Assembly (NCBI GenBank): GCA_002342685.1
Contig: DDQN01000100.1
Coordinates: 1 to 33,829, forward strand
Origin: Vibrio sp. UBA2441
Lineage (GTDB): Bacteria; Pseudomonadota; Gammaproteobacteria; Enterobacterales; Vibrionaceae
Direction: 5' to 3'
Length of the DNA stretch: 33,829 nucleotides
Of this stretch, positions 16,319-24,384 are shown in pieces. How positions within the stretch are numbered: the first letter of the stretch is position 1; every line of letters starts with the position of its first letter. Position numbers and translations under genes: made by a program. The notes under the pieces are model-generated. The model searched no databases and was not told the DNA's origin. It was given only the letters and a program-made list of their open reading frames with translations.

Positions 16319-17320
16319 CTAATCTCTGGAGATGATTTTAGGCCTAATGACACAGTTAACTGCTTCAGCAGACTTGTTTTTTAATAAGTTGTGCATGAGA
16401 GTACAGGCATTTTCCGCTATAGATTTTGCGTCCTGCTCTACCGAAATGGTTGGGTTAGGTAAAAACTCCAGCATGGTATGGTCATCAAAGGTGCCAATGA
16501 TAAGCTGACTGGGAATAACACCATGATGAAGTTTGAGATAATGCAAAGCACCTTCGAGAATGGGAAGTGAAGAAAAAACAATGGCTTCAGGAATTCGTTT
16601 GAGTTCATCATTTAACATCTTCATGCCTTCGAATCCGTCATTTACCCGGTTGTGAGGAACGGTTCTTATCCAGCCTTGAGTCAGTTCCTTACCCAATTCT
16701 TTATGTGCATCGACAAAGCCTTGTAAACGGCCTTTAATACTTGGCAGGTCGCTATCACCACTAATAACATAGATTTCTGATACCGATTTTTTCAGAATTC
16801 TTTTTGATAGTTCCAAAAAACCCGCATAGTTATCTGTAACGACAGTAGATTGACCTTCGACCTCAAAATTTCGGTCCAAAAAGACCAAAGGTTTGTTTTT
16901 GGCGTCTTTAATGGACTGAAGTTGCTGTTTTTCACAGCTGGGTACAATAAATAACCCATCAACGCCTCTGGCGATAAGGTTTCGGGTGACTTCTTTTTCT
17001 CTTTCGGGGTCACTTTCAGAACATACGGTGATCAACTGGTAACCATTGTCATGACAACGTTGTTCTAGCCATTCGGTTAATGAAGAGAAAAATACGTTGG
17101 TCAATCTAGGTAAAACTAACCCTAATGTATTGGTTTTATTTAGCTTTAAGCTTCTGGCTGCTTGATTAATGGTAATTCCGTGCTGTTCGACATAGTCCTT
17201 GATCTTCTTTTGGGTTTTGTCAGAAATACGGTATTGCTTCGCTTTATCATTAACGACAAGTTTTACCGTGGTTATCGAAAAACCAGTTTCCTTTGCAATT
17301 TCATCAATTGTTTTGGCCAT
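16319..17320 (-). CDS. LacI-family transcriptional regulator of the pentose operon
   Basis: A 333-residue LacI/GalR-type regulator. The N-terminal helix-turn-helix and hinge (about 1-60) include TIDEIAKETGFSITTVKLVVN and NQAARSLKLNKTNTLGLVLP, with the RISDKT feature of the FruR-like branch. The rest is a periplasmic-binding-protein-like effector domain (GVDGLFIVPS, PLVFLDRNFE, IIGTFDDHTMLEFLPNPTISVEQD). It is transcribed away from the kinase/isomerase operon across a shared 224-base gap holding an 18-bp palindrome, so it most likely represses that operon and perhaps itself. The effector is unknown; D-ribulose or D-ribulose 5-phosphate would fit the pathway. The ribosome site is weak, suggesting low expression. 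Confidence 0.88.
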   Translation of the reverse strand: MAKTIDEIAKETGFSITTVKLVVNDKAKQYRISDKTQKKIKDYVEQHGITINQAARSLKLNKTNTLGLVLPRLTNVFFSSLTEWLEQRCHDNGYQLITVCSESDPEREKEVTRNLIARGVDGLFIVPSCEKQQLQSIKDAKNKPLVFLDRNFEVEGQSTVVTDNYAGFLELSKRILKKSVSEIYVISGDSDLPSIKGRLQGFVDAHKELGKELTQGWIRTVPHNRVNDGFEGMKMLNDELKRIPEAIVFSSLPILEGALHYLKLHHGVIPSQLIIGTFDDHTMLEFLPNPTISVEQDAKSIAENACTLMHNLLKNKSAEAVNCVIRPKIISRD

Positions 17321-17423
17321 TATTATTTTTCTATTCGATTGTATTTGTTAATAATTTGTTTTATCTGAAGTGAGAGTGAAGGTTTTCATTGAGCCCTTAA
17401 CCACTACTTCAAATAATTTCTAA

Positions 17424-17439
17424 TCTGATTTATATCACA
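17424..17439 (+). promoter_or_regulatory. CRP-like binding site
   Basis: TCTGATTTATATCACA fits the CRP consensus TGTGA-N6-TCACA at 9 of 10 fixed bases. Its centre (17431.5) lies about 60 bases before the start point predicted from the -10 box at 17480, the placement of a class I CRP-activated promoter. Catabolite control of the pentose operon is therefore likely. Confidence 0.55.
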
Positions 17440-17456
17440 TTTTACTCACTTGTATA

Positions 17457-17486
17457 TTGATCGTACAAAATTTGCTTGCTATAAAT
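17457..17486 (+). promoter_or_regulatory. Sigma-70 promoter of the kinase-isomerase-transporter operon
   Basis: TTGATC (17457-17462) and TATAAAT (from 17480) are separated by 17 bases, a close match to sigma-70 -35 and -10 boxes. The start point would be near 17492, inside the 18-bp palindrome and downstream of the CRP-like site, giving a coherent activator-promoter-operator layout. Confidence 0.55.
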
Positions 17487-17487
17487 T

Positions 17488-17505
17488 TGCTAACACGAGT
17501 TAGCA
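17488..17505. promoter_or_regulatory. LacI-type operator
   Basis: TGCTAACACGAGTTAGCA is an 18-bp palindrome with 7-bp perfect arms and a central CG-containing spacer, like operators of LacI-family repressors. It covers the predicted transcription start of the plus-strand operon next to the lacI-type gene, so bound repressor would block initiation. No second copy was seen at the fuc operon. Confidence 0.55.
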
Positions 17506-17544
17506 GTGTAAAATTTTATAATTAGATGTAATTGAGAGTTGATG

Positions 17545-19134
17545 ATGAGTAAGTATTTTGTCGGTGTAGATGTAGGTTCTGGTAGCGCCAGAGCGGGTGT
17601 TTTTGACATTTTCGGTAAAAAATTGTCCATGGCCGTGAGTCCAATTAAGCAATTTCGTCCTAAAACAGACTTTGTTGAGCAATCGTCTTCGGATATATGG
17701 TTACAAGTTTGTAACGTAGTGAAGCGTGCGGTGGAGGAAAGCCAGGTATCGCCCGAAAAAATCGTAGGTATCGGGTTTGATGCGACCTGTTCGTTGGTGG
17801 CGTTAGACGTTAATGACCAACCTGTCTCAGTTTCGCCAAGTTTATTGGATAACCAAAATATCGTGATGTGGATGGATCATAGAGCCATCGAAGAAGCGAA
17901 TGAGATAAATGCGACAGGGGATGAAGCGTTAAAATACGTCGGGGGTGAAGTGAGTCCGGAAATGGAATTACCCAAGATTCTCTGGATAAAAAAACACCTG
18001 CCTCAGCAGTACCAAAAGATCGCGAAGTTGTTCGACTTAGCTGATTTCTTGGTTTATCGCTCAACCTCTCAGCCTGTCAGAAGCGTCTGTACTAAAAGCT
18101 GTAAGTGGAATTATCTAGCTCATAAAAATCAATGGGCTAATACGCTTCTTGAGCAGATAGATCTGACGGATATCGTCGAAGAAGGGAAAGTGGATGGTCC
18201 TATTTATGATTTGGGAACCGCTGCCGGAAATCTGACAGAACAAGCGGCTACCGAGCTTGGTTTAAGCGTAAATACTATGGTTTCTACCGGTATTATTGAC
18301 GCACATGCTGGCGGTCTGGCTATTATCGGAAATGAACCAGAGTCCACACTGGCCATTATTGGTGGTACGTCATCCTGTCATATGGCGGCAACTAAGAAAG
18401 AGATTTTCGTACCGGGTGTATGGGGCCCTTACTGGGGAGCGATGCTACCAGATTACTGGTTGTTGGAAGGCGGACAAAGTGCTGCCGGTTCACTTGTTGA
18501 CCATATCATCAGAAACTCAGCAGAGTATGCGACACTCAGACAGCGCTCTGAACTGGAAGGCCGAACTGTCTATGAAATCCTTAATGACAAGGTGGCTGAA
18601 CTAGAAAGGGATAAACCGAACTTGATGGTGAATTTTCATCTATTGGGATATCACCACGGAAACCGCTCACCCCGAGCGAACCCCACCTTAAAAGGCATGA
18701 TTTCTGGCCTGAGTTTGAACGAAGGCCTGGACGAACTTGCTGTACATTATTTGGCTGCTATCCAATCGGTGGCTTATGGCACCCGCCATATTATTGAAGC
18801 CATGGCTGATAGTGGGCACCAAATCACCCAAATAAACATGTGTGGCGGCGGAACTAAAAACCCACTCTGGCTAAGAGAACATGCCGATATTACGGGTTGT
18901 GATGTCGTGCTATCGCAAGAGCCGGAAGCTGTGATATTGGGTGCTGCGATGTTGGGAGCTGCCGCAAGTGGAACCTATGCCACCTTAGGGGATGCTATTA
19001 AGAGCATGGCCAGTGAAGGTAAGCGTATTTCACCTAATACCGACAAATCCAAATTCCATGAAGCGAAGTATCAGGTCTTTTTAGAGATGTATGAAGACCA
19101 GATGAAGTATCAAGCCATGATGAAACAAATTTGA
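17545..19134 (+). CDS. FGGY-family kinase, probable D-ribulokinase
   Basis: A sugar kinase of 529 residues from the third of three consecutive start-like codons (TTG ATG ATG); this ATG has GAGAG 6 bases upstream. The phosphate motif FVGVDVGSGSARAGVFD opens the protein. GFDATCSLVALD (78-89) and MWMDHRA (108-114) are hallmarks of the D-ribulokinase (FGGY/YDR109c-type) group. Asp252 in GIIDAHAGGLAIIG is the likely catalytic base, and CGGGTKNPLW contacts ATP. The expected reaction is D-ribulose + ATP -> D-ribulose 5-phosphate, entering the pentose phosphate pathway. It differs clearly from FucK at 8209-9666. It is first in the plus-strand operon, and the isomerase follows after 29 bases. Confidence 0.85.
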   Translation: MSKYFVGVDVGSGSARAGVFDIFGKKLSMAVSPIKQFRPKTDFVEQSSSDIWLQVCNVVKRAVEESQVSPEKIVGIGFDATCSLVALDVNDQPVSVSPSLLDNQNIVMWMDHRAIEEANEINATGDEALKYVGGEVSPEMELPKILWIKKHLPQQYQKIAKLFDLADFLVYRSTSQPVRSVCTKSCKWNYLAHKNQWANTLLEQIDLTDIVEEGKVDGPIYDLGTAAGNLTEQAATELGLSVNTMVSTGIIDAHAGGLAIIGNEPESTLAIIGGTSSCHMAATKKEIFVPGVWGPYWGAMLPDYWLLEGGQSAAGSLVDHIIRNSAEYATLRQRSELEGRTVYEILNDKVAELERDKPNLMVNFHLLGYHHGNRSPRANPTLKGMISGLSLNEGLDELAVHYLAAIQSVAYGTRHIIEAMADSGHQITQINMCGGGTKNPLWLREHADITGCDVVLSQEPEAVILGAAMLGAAASGTYATLGDAIKSMASEGKRISPNTDKSKFHEAKYQVFLEMYEDQMKYQAMMKQI

Positions 19135-19163
19135 ACCATTTTTAAGATGTTGGAGATAAAGCA

Positions 19164-20804
19164 ATGAATCAACTCACCCTAAATTTACCGTCTCAGGAGT
19201 CGAGCCTAAAAGCTGATGAAAGAGAAGTCATACTCGTGACCAGCGGTGACCTTAGAGAAAGCGCCAATAAGAACTGTTGGCCGGTACAAAAAAAGTATGA
19301 ACAGAAATTTGAACAAGTGATGCACGAAAAATTCGACTACAAGGTAACTCGAGGGCACACCTATAGCGAAGAGCGTGGTCACGGCTTTATTGCAAGTCAG
19401 CGTGAAGGCAGTGATGTATTTGAAAATATTGATGAAAGTGCACCAATCGTTGTGCTGATGACTGCATGGCAATATTCCCATCACCTGGCACCCAGTTTAG
19501 TTAACCATAAAGGGCCTATTTTATTGCTGGCAAACTTTGATGGTAAATGGCCGGGCTTGGTGGGGGCGCTTTGCATGGCGGGCACGTTAACCAGCTTAGG
19601 ACGAGATTACTCACGCTTGTGGTCAGAAAATTTCGATGACGATTTCTTCTTCAATAACTTAGAACAGTGGTTGGTTAACAAAGAGATTTCTCATGATGTT
19701 TCTTATCTAAAAGAGATCACATTGGATGACGACTTGCTGAATAATCCTGCGGCGGACTTAGGTAAACAAGTAGGTCACTATATCCTTAAGCACAAAGAGA
19801 TTATTGGTCTATTTGATAGTTTCTGCATGGGAATGATGAATGGCGTTTTCCCGCAAAAAAGCTTGGTTGATATCGGTATGCCAATGGAAAGCCTCTCTCA
19901 ATCAGCACTCGTTTATGAAATGAGTTTGGTTTCCGATGAGTTAAGAGAGTCCTGTCTTGCATGGTATGAAGAGCGAGGCATGAATTTCCAATATGGACAA
20001 GACAATGCGACCGAACTAACACGGGATCAAGTCTTAGAACAATGCGCCATGATGATCGCAATGGCTCGATTTGTTGACCGTTTTGGATTAACCAGCGTGG
20101 GTGTGCAATATCAACAGGGGTTGAAAGACGTCTGTGCTGCTTCTGATTTTGCTGAAGGTGCCATTGGATCTACTGAACGATTCCCTATCCTGAACGAGCA
20201 GGGAGACATTATTGCTCCTGCTAAGCCAATTCCGTGTATCAACGAAGTTGATATGGGAACCGCTATTCCTCAAACCATGCTGTTCCGTCTGCTTGACTCA
20301 CTAGGACTGCCGTCTGAAACCACTCTTCACGATATTCGTTGGGGAAGTGAGTTTGACGGCACCTTCTATTGGGATTTTGAAATCTCGGGCTCGGTTCCGT
20401 TTGAACATATTAAAGGGGGTATTGCTGGTGCCAGTGGCTATCGCCAGCCGGCTATGTATTTCCCTAAAGGTGGATCGTCTATTGCGGGCCAATGTAAAGC
20501 GGGCAGTTTTGTCTGGGCCCGAGCCCATTACGAAGGTGATCAAGTCATTCTGCATGTGGGTTCAGGTAAAGCGTTCGAGCTACCAGAAGCTGAGTTTCAG
20601 CGTCGGTTGAATTCAACCACTAAAGAGTGGCCACTGATGAACTGTGTTCTGGATGGTGTTAACAGAGATCAACTGATGGCGGGTCACCAAAGCAACCATA
20701 TTACCGTTGCTTATGTCCCACAAGAACATTTGGATTCCGTTGTGACGGCACTTGTCGCACAAGGTTTGACGCAAAATATGCGGGTGATGCTGGCTGGTCA
20801 GTAA
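19164..20804 (+). CDS. Remote L-fucose/L-arabinose isomerase-family protein
   Basis: A 546-residue protein with only remote similarity to FucI, but the active-site residues appear to be kept in order: Glu361 (CINEVDMG), Asp390 (TLHDIRWGSEF) and His512 (GHQSNHITVAY), compared with TENDS, CDVRTYW and GANHCVITHGH in FucI. The N-terminal half (VILVTSGDLRE, LLLANFDGKWPGLVGALCMAG) fits the sugar-binding Rossmann-like domains of this superfamily. Next to a D-ribulokinase, the likely reaction is an aldopentose to D-ribulose, with D-arabinose the best candidate. This is inferred from context. Ribosome site TTGGAGA is 8 bases upstream, and its TAA overlaps the ATPase ATG by one base (TAATG). Confidence 0.7.
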   Translation: MNQLTLNLPSQESSLKADEREVILVTSGDLRESANKNCWPVQKKYEQKFEQVMHEKFDYKVTRGHTYSEERGHGFIASQREGSDVFENIDESAPIVVLMTAWQYSHHLAPSLVNHKGPILLLANFDGKWPGLVGALCMAGTLTSLGRDYSRLWSENFDDDFFFNNLEQWLVNKEISHDVSYLKEITLDDDLLNNPAADLGKQVGHYILKHKEIIGLFDSFCMGMMNGVFPQKSLVDIGMPMESLSQSALVYEMSLVSDELRESCLAWYEERGMNFQYGQDNATELTRDQVLEQCAMMIAMARFVDRFGLTSVGVQYQQGLKDVCAASDFAEGAIGSTERFPILNEQGDIIAPAKPIPCINEVDMGTAIPQTMLFRLLDSLGLPSETTLHDIRWGSEFDGTFYWDFEISGSVPFEHIKGGIAGASGYRQPAMYFPKGGSSIAGQCKAGSFVWARAHYEGDQVILHVGSGKAFELPEAEFQRRLNSTTKEWPLMNCVLDGVNRDQLMAGHQSNHITVAYVPQEHLDSVVTALVAQGLTQNMRVMLAGQ

Positions 20805-22315
20805 TGGATACGCTTATGAATACGACACTATTAAAAATGGAAAACATTACCAAGCAGTTCCCTGGTGTTCTTGCCTTGGATAATGTGAGTTTTAACCTGA
20901 GGCGCGGAGAAGTCCACGCTCTGTTGGGCGAAAATGGCGCAGGTAAATCGACGCTTATGAAGGTGTTATCTGGCGTCCATATACCAAATGAAGGACGTAT
21001 CACCTTCGAGGATGAGGTAGTCAACATAAGCAGTCCGATCTCTGCACAAGAGAAAGGCATTACGATAATTCATCAAGAGTTCAACCTGTTTCCAGAGTTA
21101 TCTGTCGCAGAGAACATTTTTATCGGCCGGGAGTTTCGTGGCAGGAACCAATGGATTCTGGATGATAATTCTCAGGCAGAAGCGGCAAAGAAAATACTGG
21201 ATAGGTTAAATCTGGATATCAGTCCGGATACGCTGGTTGAGAAGCTTACTGTAGCTCAACAACAGATGGTAGAGATTGCCAAAGCACTATCGGTGAATGC
21301 CAAAGTACTTATCATGGATGAGCCAACGGCAGCATTGACTGAAAGTGAAATCGAAAGTCTATTCAAAGTGACTAACATGCTGAAAGCTCAGGGGGTGGGT
21401 ATCGTTTATATCTCTCACCGTCTTGAAGAGTTGGCACAAATAGCTGACCGAGCAACGGTGATGCGGGATGGCTGTTTTATTGGCACTGTTGATTACGCTT
21501 CTACAACCATTGATGAGTTGATTGCAATGATGGTTGGACGTGACCTTGGAGATATTTATCCCGATAGAGCGAATAAACCGAGTGATGAACTGGTACTCGA
21601 GGTTAAAAACTTAAACAGAAAAGGTGCGTTGCAAAACATCAATTTCAGCCTTCGTCGTGGCGAAATTCTGGGCTTCTCGGGCCTAATGGGAGCGGGACGA
21701 ACTGAAGTTGCTAGAGCTATTTTTGGTGCTGACACAATTGATAGCGGAGAGATCACTTTGTTTGGGCAACAAGTGAAGATCAAAGACGTTCATCAGGCGA
21801 TTGAACTGGGTATTGGCTATTTAACGGAAGACCGAAAAAAAGAAGGCCTTGCGTTAGGTCTGTCAGTTAATGTCAACACTATGCTTAGTAGTTACAATCA
21901 ATACTCGAGTAAGTTTGGCATTATTGATGAACTGGCATGTACTGATATAAGTCAGGAGTTAAAAGACAAGTTAAAAATTAAAACACCAAACCTAGAGCAG
22001 CTGGCAGGTAATTTAAGTGGTGGTAATCAACAGAAAATTATTATTGCTAAATGGATCTGTAAAAATACTGAAATTCTAATATTTGATGAGCCAACTCGAG
22101 GAATAGATGTTGGCGCAAAGCTAGAAATTTACGAATTAATTAATCAGTTAACTGCACAAGGAAAGTCAATAATTGTTATTTCCTCTGAGTTGCCAGAAGT
22201 ATTAGGCATGTGTGATCGGATTCTAGTTATGAGAGGTGGGAGAATCACCGGAGAACTAGAGGCCGAACGTGCTACTCAGGAAAATATAATGAAATATGCG
22301 ACTTTAGAGGGATAA
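20804..22315 (+). CDS. Sugar ABC transporter ATPase, RbsA family (copy 2)
   Basis: A 503-residue double ABC ATPase, the same length as copy 1 at 13596-15107 and colinear with it. Walker A is GENGAGKST, followed by LTVAQQQ and LIMDEPTAAL; the second domain has GLMGAGRTE (no P-loop lysine) and LSGGNQQK/LIFDEPTRGID. Differences from copy 1 are mainly conservative, for example DIYPDRANKPSDELVLEVKN against TIFPKRSNEPSEEVVLDVKN. It energises the importer of the pentose branch. The start overlaps the isomerase stop by one base (TAATG), so translation is coupled. Because ATPases of this family can serve related permeases, sharing between the two importers is possible but cannot be read from sequence. 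Confidence 0.94.
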   Translation: MDTLMNTTLLKMENITKQFPGVLALDNVSFNLRRGEVHALLGENGAGKSTLMKVLSGVHIPNEGRITFEDEVVNISSPISAQEKGITIIHQEFNLFPELSVAENIFIGREFRGRNQWILDDNSQAEAAKKILDRLNLDISPDTLVEKLTVAQQQMVEIAKALSVNAKVLIMDEPTAALTESEIESLFKVTNMLKAQGVGIVYISHRLEELAQIADRATVMRDGCFIGTVDYASTTIDELIAMMVGRDLGDIYPDRANKPSDELVLEVKNLNRKGALQNINFSLRRGEILGFSGLMGAGRTEVARAIFGADTIDSGEITLFGQQVKIKDVHQAIELGIGYLTEDRKKEGLALGLSVNVNTMLSSYNQYSSKFGIIDELACTDISQELKDKLKIKTPNLEQLAGNLSGGNQQKIIIAKWICKNTEILIFDEPTRGIDVGAKLEIYELINQLTAQGKSIIVISSELPEVLGMCDRILVMRGGRITGELEAERATQENIMKYATLEG

Positions 22316-22318
22316 GTA

Positions 22319-23299
22319 ATGACTAGTAATGTAAAAAAAATGACGTTGCCAAAAGAAAATATAATTAATAAAGAATTGTTGATGAAACTAGCGCCATTAA
22401 TTAGCTTGATTTTGCTAATGATATTTTTTAGTTTCGGAACACCTTATTTTCTAAATATGTCAAATTTGTTAACAGTGGCTTTGCAAACAGCTGTTATTGG
22501 CATAATGGCTATCGGGGTAACTTACGTCATTATAACCGCAGGTATTGATCTGTCACTCGGTTCAGTAATGGCTTTTTCTGGTGTGGCGGTGGGGCTGGCT
22601 GCATCGGCAGGTATGCCAATGTGGGCATGCGTAATTGTAGGTGCAATGGCCGGTTTGTTATGTGGGTGTCTGAGTGGACTATTAGTTACCCGCGCAGCGA
22701 TACCACCGTTTATTGCCACATTAGGACTTATGATGTCGGTACGTGGTATCAACCTAGTACTCACTGATGGTCGCGCTTTATATTTTCAGGACTATCCGAC
22801 GTTTAAGATGCTGGCTCAAGGTCGTCTCTTTGACTTGATCCCATACCCGGTTATTTACTTTGCAGTAATAGCATTGATTGCTGCATATATTTTAAAGCGA
22901 ACTGTTATTGGTCGATATATTTATGCGGTAGGTAGTAGTGAAGATGCTGCTCATTTATCAGGAATAAAAGTCGACCAGGTGAAAATGTTTGTTTATGCAT
23001 TCTGTGGTCTATTAACAGGTGTTGCAGGCGTTATTTTGACATCTAGATTAAATTCTGGCCAACCAACGGTCGGAGTTGGATATGAGTTAGAAGCAATTGC
23101 TGCGGTAATTATTGGTGGCACAAGTTTAATGGGTGGGATAGGCACCATCGGTGGAACCATTATTGGTGCCTTTATAATGAGTGTTCTGAAAAATGGACTT
23201 AATTTAATGGGAGTATCACAGTTCTGGCAAATGGTCGCAATGGGCATTGTTGTTGTTGCTGCTGTATACCTAGATACCTTAAGAAAGAAAATAAAGTAA
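22319..23299 (+). CDS. Sugar ABC transporter permease, RbsC family (copy 2)
   Basis: A 326-residue membrane permease with the same length and helix pattern as copy 1. It includes VTYVIITAGIDLSLGSVMAF and EAIAAVIIGGTSLMGGIGTI. Changes between the copies are few and mostly within hydrophobic segments (for example MPMWACVIVGAMAG against LPLWMCVIAGALAG). It starts 3 bases after the ATPase stop, with ribosome site AGAGGG inside that gene's last codons. It would import the sugar bound by the RbsB-type protein encoded next. Which residues set specificity cannot be told here; specificity usually lies in the binding protein. Confidence 0.94.
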   Translation: MTSNVKKMTLPKENIINKELLMKLAPLISLILLMIFFSFGTPYFLNMSNLLTVALQTAVIGIMAIGVTYVIITAGIDLSLGSVMAFSGVAVGLAASAGMPMWACVIVGAMAGLLCGCLSGLLVTRAAIPPFIATLGLMMSVRGINLVLTDGRALYFQDYPTFKMLAQGRLFDLIPYPVIYFAVIALIAAYILKRTVIGRYIYAVGSSEDAAHLSGIKVDQVKMFVYAFCGLLTGVAGVILTSRLNSGQPTVGVGYELEAIAAVIIGGTSLMGGIGTIGGTIIGAFIMSVLKNGLNLMGVSQFWQMVAMGIVVVAAVYLDTLRKKIK

Positions 23300-23353
23300 T
23301 AAAACATTAATAATTAAATTTAGATGTACCCTACAAAATCATGGAGAATTAAA

Positions 23354-24304
23354 ATGAAATTTATAAAAATACCTTTATTAATCACAATGGCGGCTATTGG
23401 CTTTGGTACAGCACAGGCAAAAGAGGAAATTTATATTCCGGTGGTAAGTAAAGGTTATCAGCATGAATTCTGGCAAACAGTAAAGCTGGGCTCTGATACA
23501 GCAGCAAAAGAGTTAGGTGTAAAAACCAGTTTTGTTGGGCCTGCTGCGGAAACCCAAATATCTGAGCAGATTCAGCTGATGGAAGACATGATGGCCAGAA
23601 AACCGGATGCTATCCTTCTTGCTGCTCTGGATACCAACGCTCTGGTTTCACCAGTGGAAGAAGCTAAATCAAGAAATATAGAAATAGCGACATTTGATTC
23701 TGGTATTAACTCTGAAATTCCCAAAAGTTTTATCGCAACCAATAACGTTAAAGCGGGAGCGGATGCGGCCATGGCACTAGGTAAAATGTTGGGCGGAAAA
23801 GGTCAGGTTGGTATTGTTGCTCACGTAGCGGGAACTCAAAACGCTATTCAACGTTCTGAAGGCTTTATCAATGCAATGAAACAGTATTACCCAAGCATTG
23901 ATGTGTTGGAAGTACAATACAGTGATGGTGACCCTCAAAAAGCGATGGATAAAACCATTGATATGCACCGTGCAAATCCAAACCTATCCGCGGTATATGC
24001 GACAAATGAAGGCGCAACGGTTGGTGTTGCTAACGCGATTGACAGCATGAACTTATCTGGAAAAGTTCTGGTAATGGGCTTCGATAGCACAGAAGGTATT
24101 ATTAGCTTCCTTAAAGCGGGCACTATCCAGGGTTTTGTTGTTCAGGATGCGTATCAAATCGGTTATCAAGGTCTAAGAACGCTTTACCATGTATTGGAAG
24201 GTAAGAAGGTTCCTGCCGTTATCGATATCCCAGTAAAAGTCGTTACTGCGAAGAACATTGATGACCCAGCAATGCAAACCTTACTGTACCCATTTGGTAA
24301 GTAA
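23354..24304 (+). CDS. Sugar ABC transporter periplasmic binding protein, RbsB family (copy 2)
   Basis: A 316-residue type I binding protein. The start at 23354 (MKFIKIPLLITMAAIGFG) is chosen over an in-frame ATG at 23324: it has ribosome site GGAG 7 bases upstream, begins directly with the signal peptide, and gives the same length as copy 1. Cleavage is likely after TAQA at about residue 22. Ligand-pocket segments such as YQHEFWQTVKLG, ALDTNALV, FDSGINSEIPKSF and GFDSTEGIISF are almost unchanged from copy 1. The two proteins may therefore bind the same or very similar sugars, consistent with L-fucose and D-arabinose sharing stereochemistry. A strong terminator follows the gene. Confidence 0.93.
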   Translation: MKFIKIPLLITMAAIGFGTAQAKEEIYIPVVSKGYQHEFWQTVKLGSDTAAKELGVKTSFVGPAAETQISEQIQLMEDMMARKPDAILLAALDTNALVSPVEEAKSRNIEIATFDSGINSEIPKSFIATNNVKAGADAAMALGKMLGGKGQVGIVAHVAGTQNAIQRSEGFINAMKQYYPSIDVLEVQYSDGDPQKAMDKTIDMHRANPNLSAVYATNEGATVGVANAIDSMNLSGKVLVMGFDSTEGIISFLKAGTIQGFVVQDAYQIGYQGLRTLYHVLEGKKVPAVIDIPVKVVTAKNIDDPAMQTLLYPFGK

Positions 24305-24314
24305 TCGTTGAATC

Positions 24315-24339
24315 AAGGAGGCCTAGGGCCTCCTTTTTT
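24315..24339 (+). terminator. Intrinsic terminator after the second binding-protein gene
   Basis: AAGGAGGCC (24315-24323) and GGCCTCCTT (24327-24335) form a 9-bp stem with a 3-base loop, followed by a T-tract. It lies between the binding-protein gene and the mutarotase gene, so the latter is expressed by read-through or from its own promoter. Confidence 0.85.
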
Positions 24340-24384
24340 ATCAACTGAATCTCAATCTTTTATATCAAGATACTAGGAATCACC

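Noticed and set aside
23324..23353. Ten-residue longer N-terminus for the second binding protein
   Set aside because: It would place charged and polar residues before a normal signal peptide; the ATG at 23354 has GGAG at the right distance and matches the first copy.
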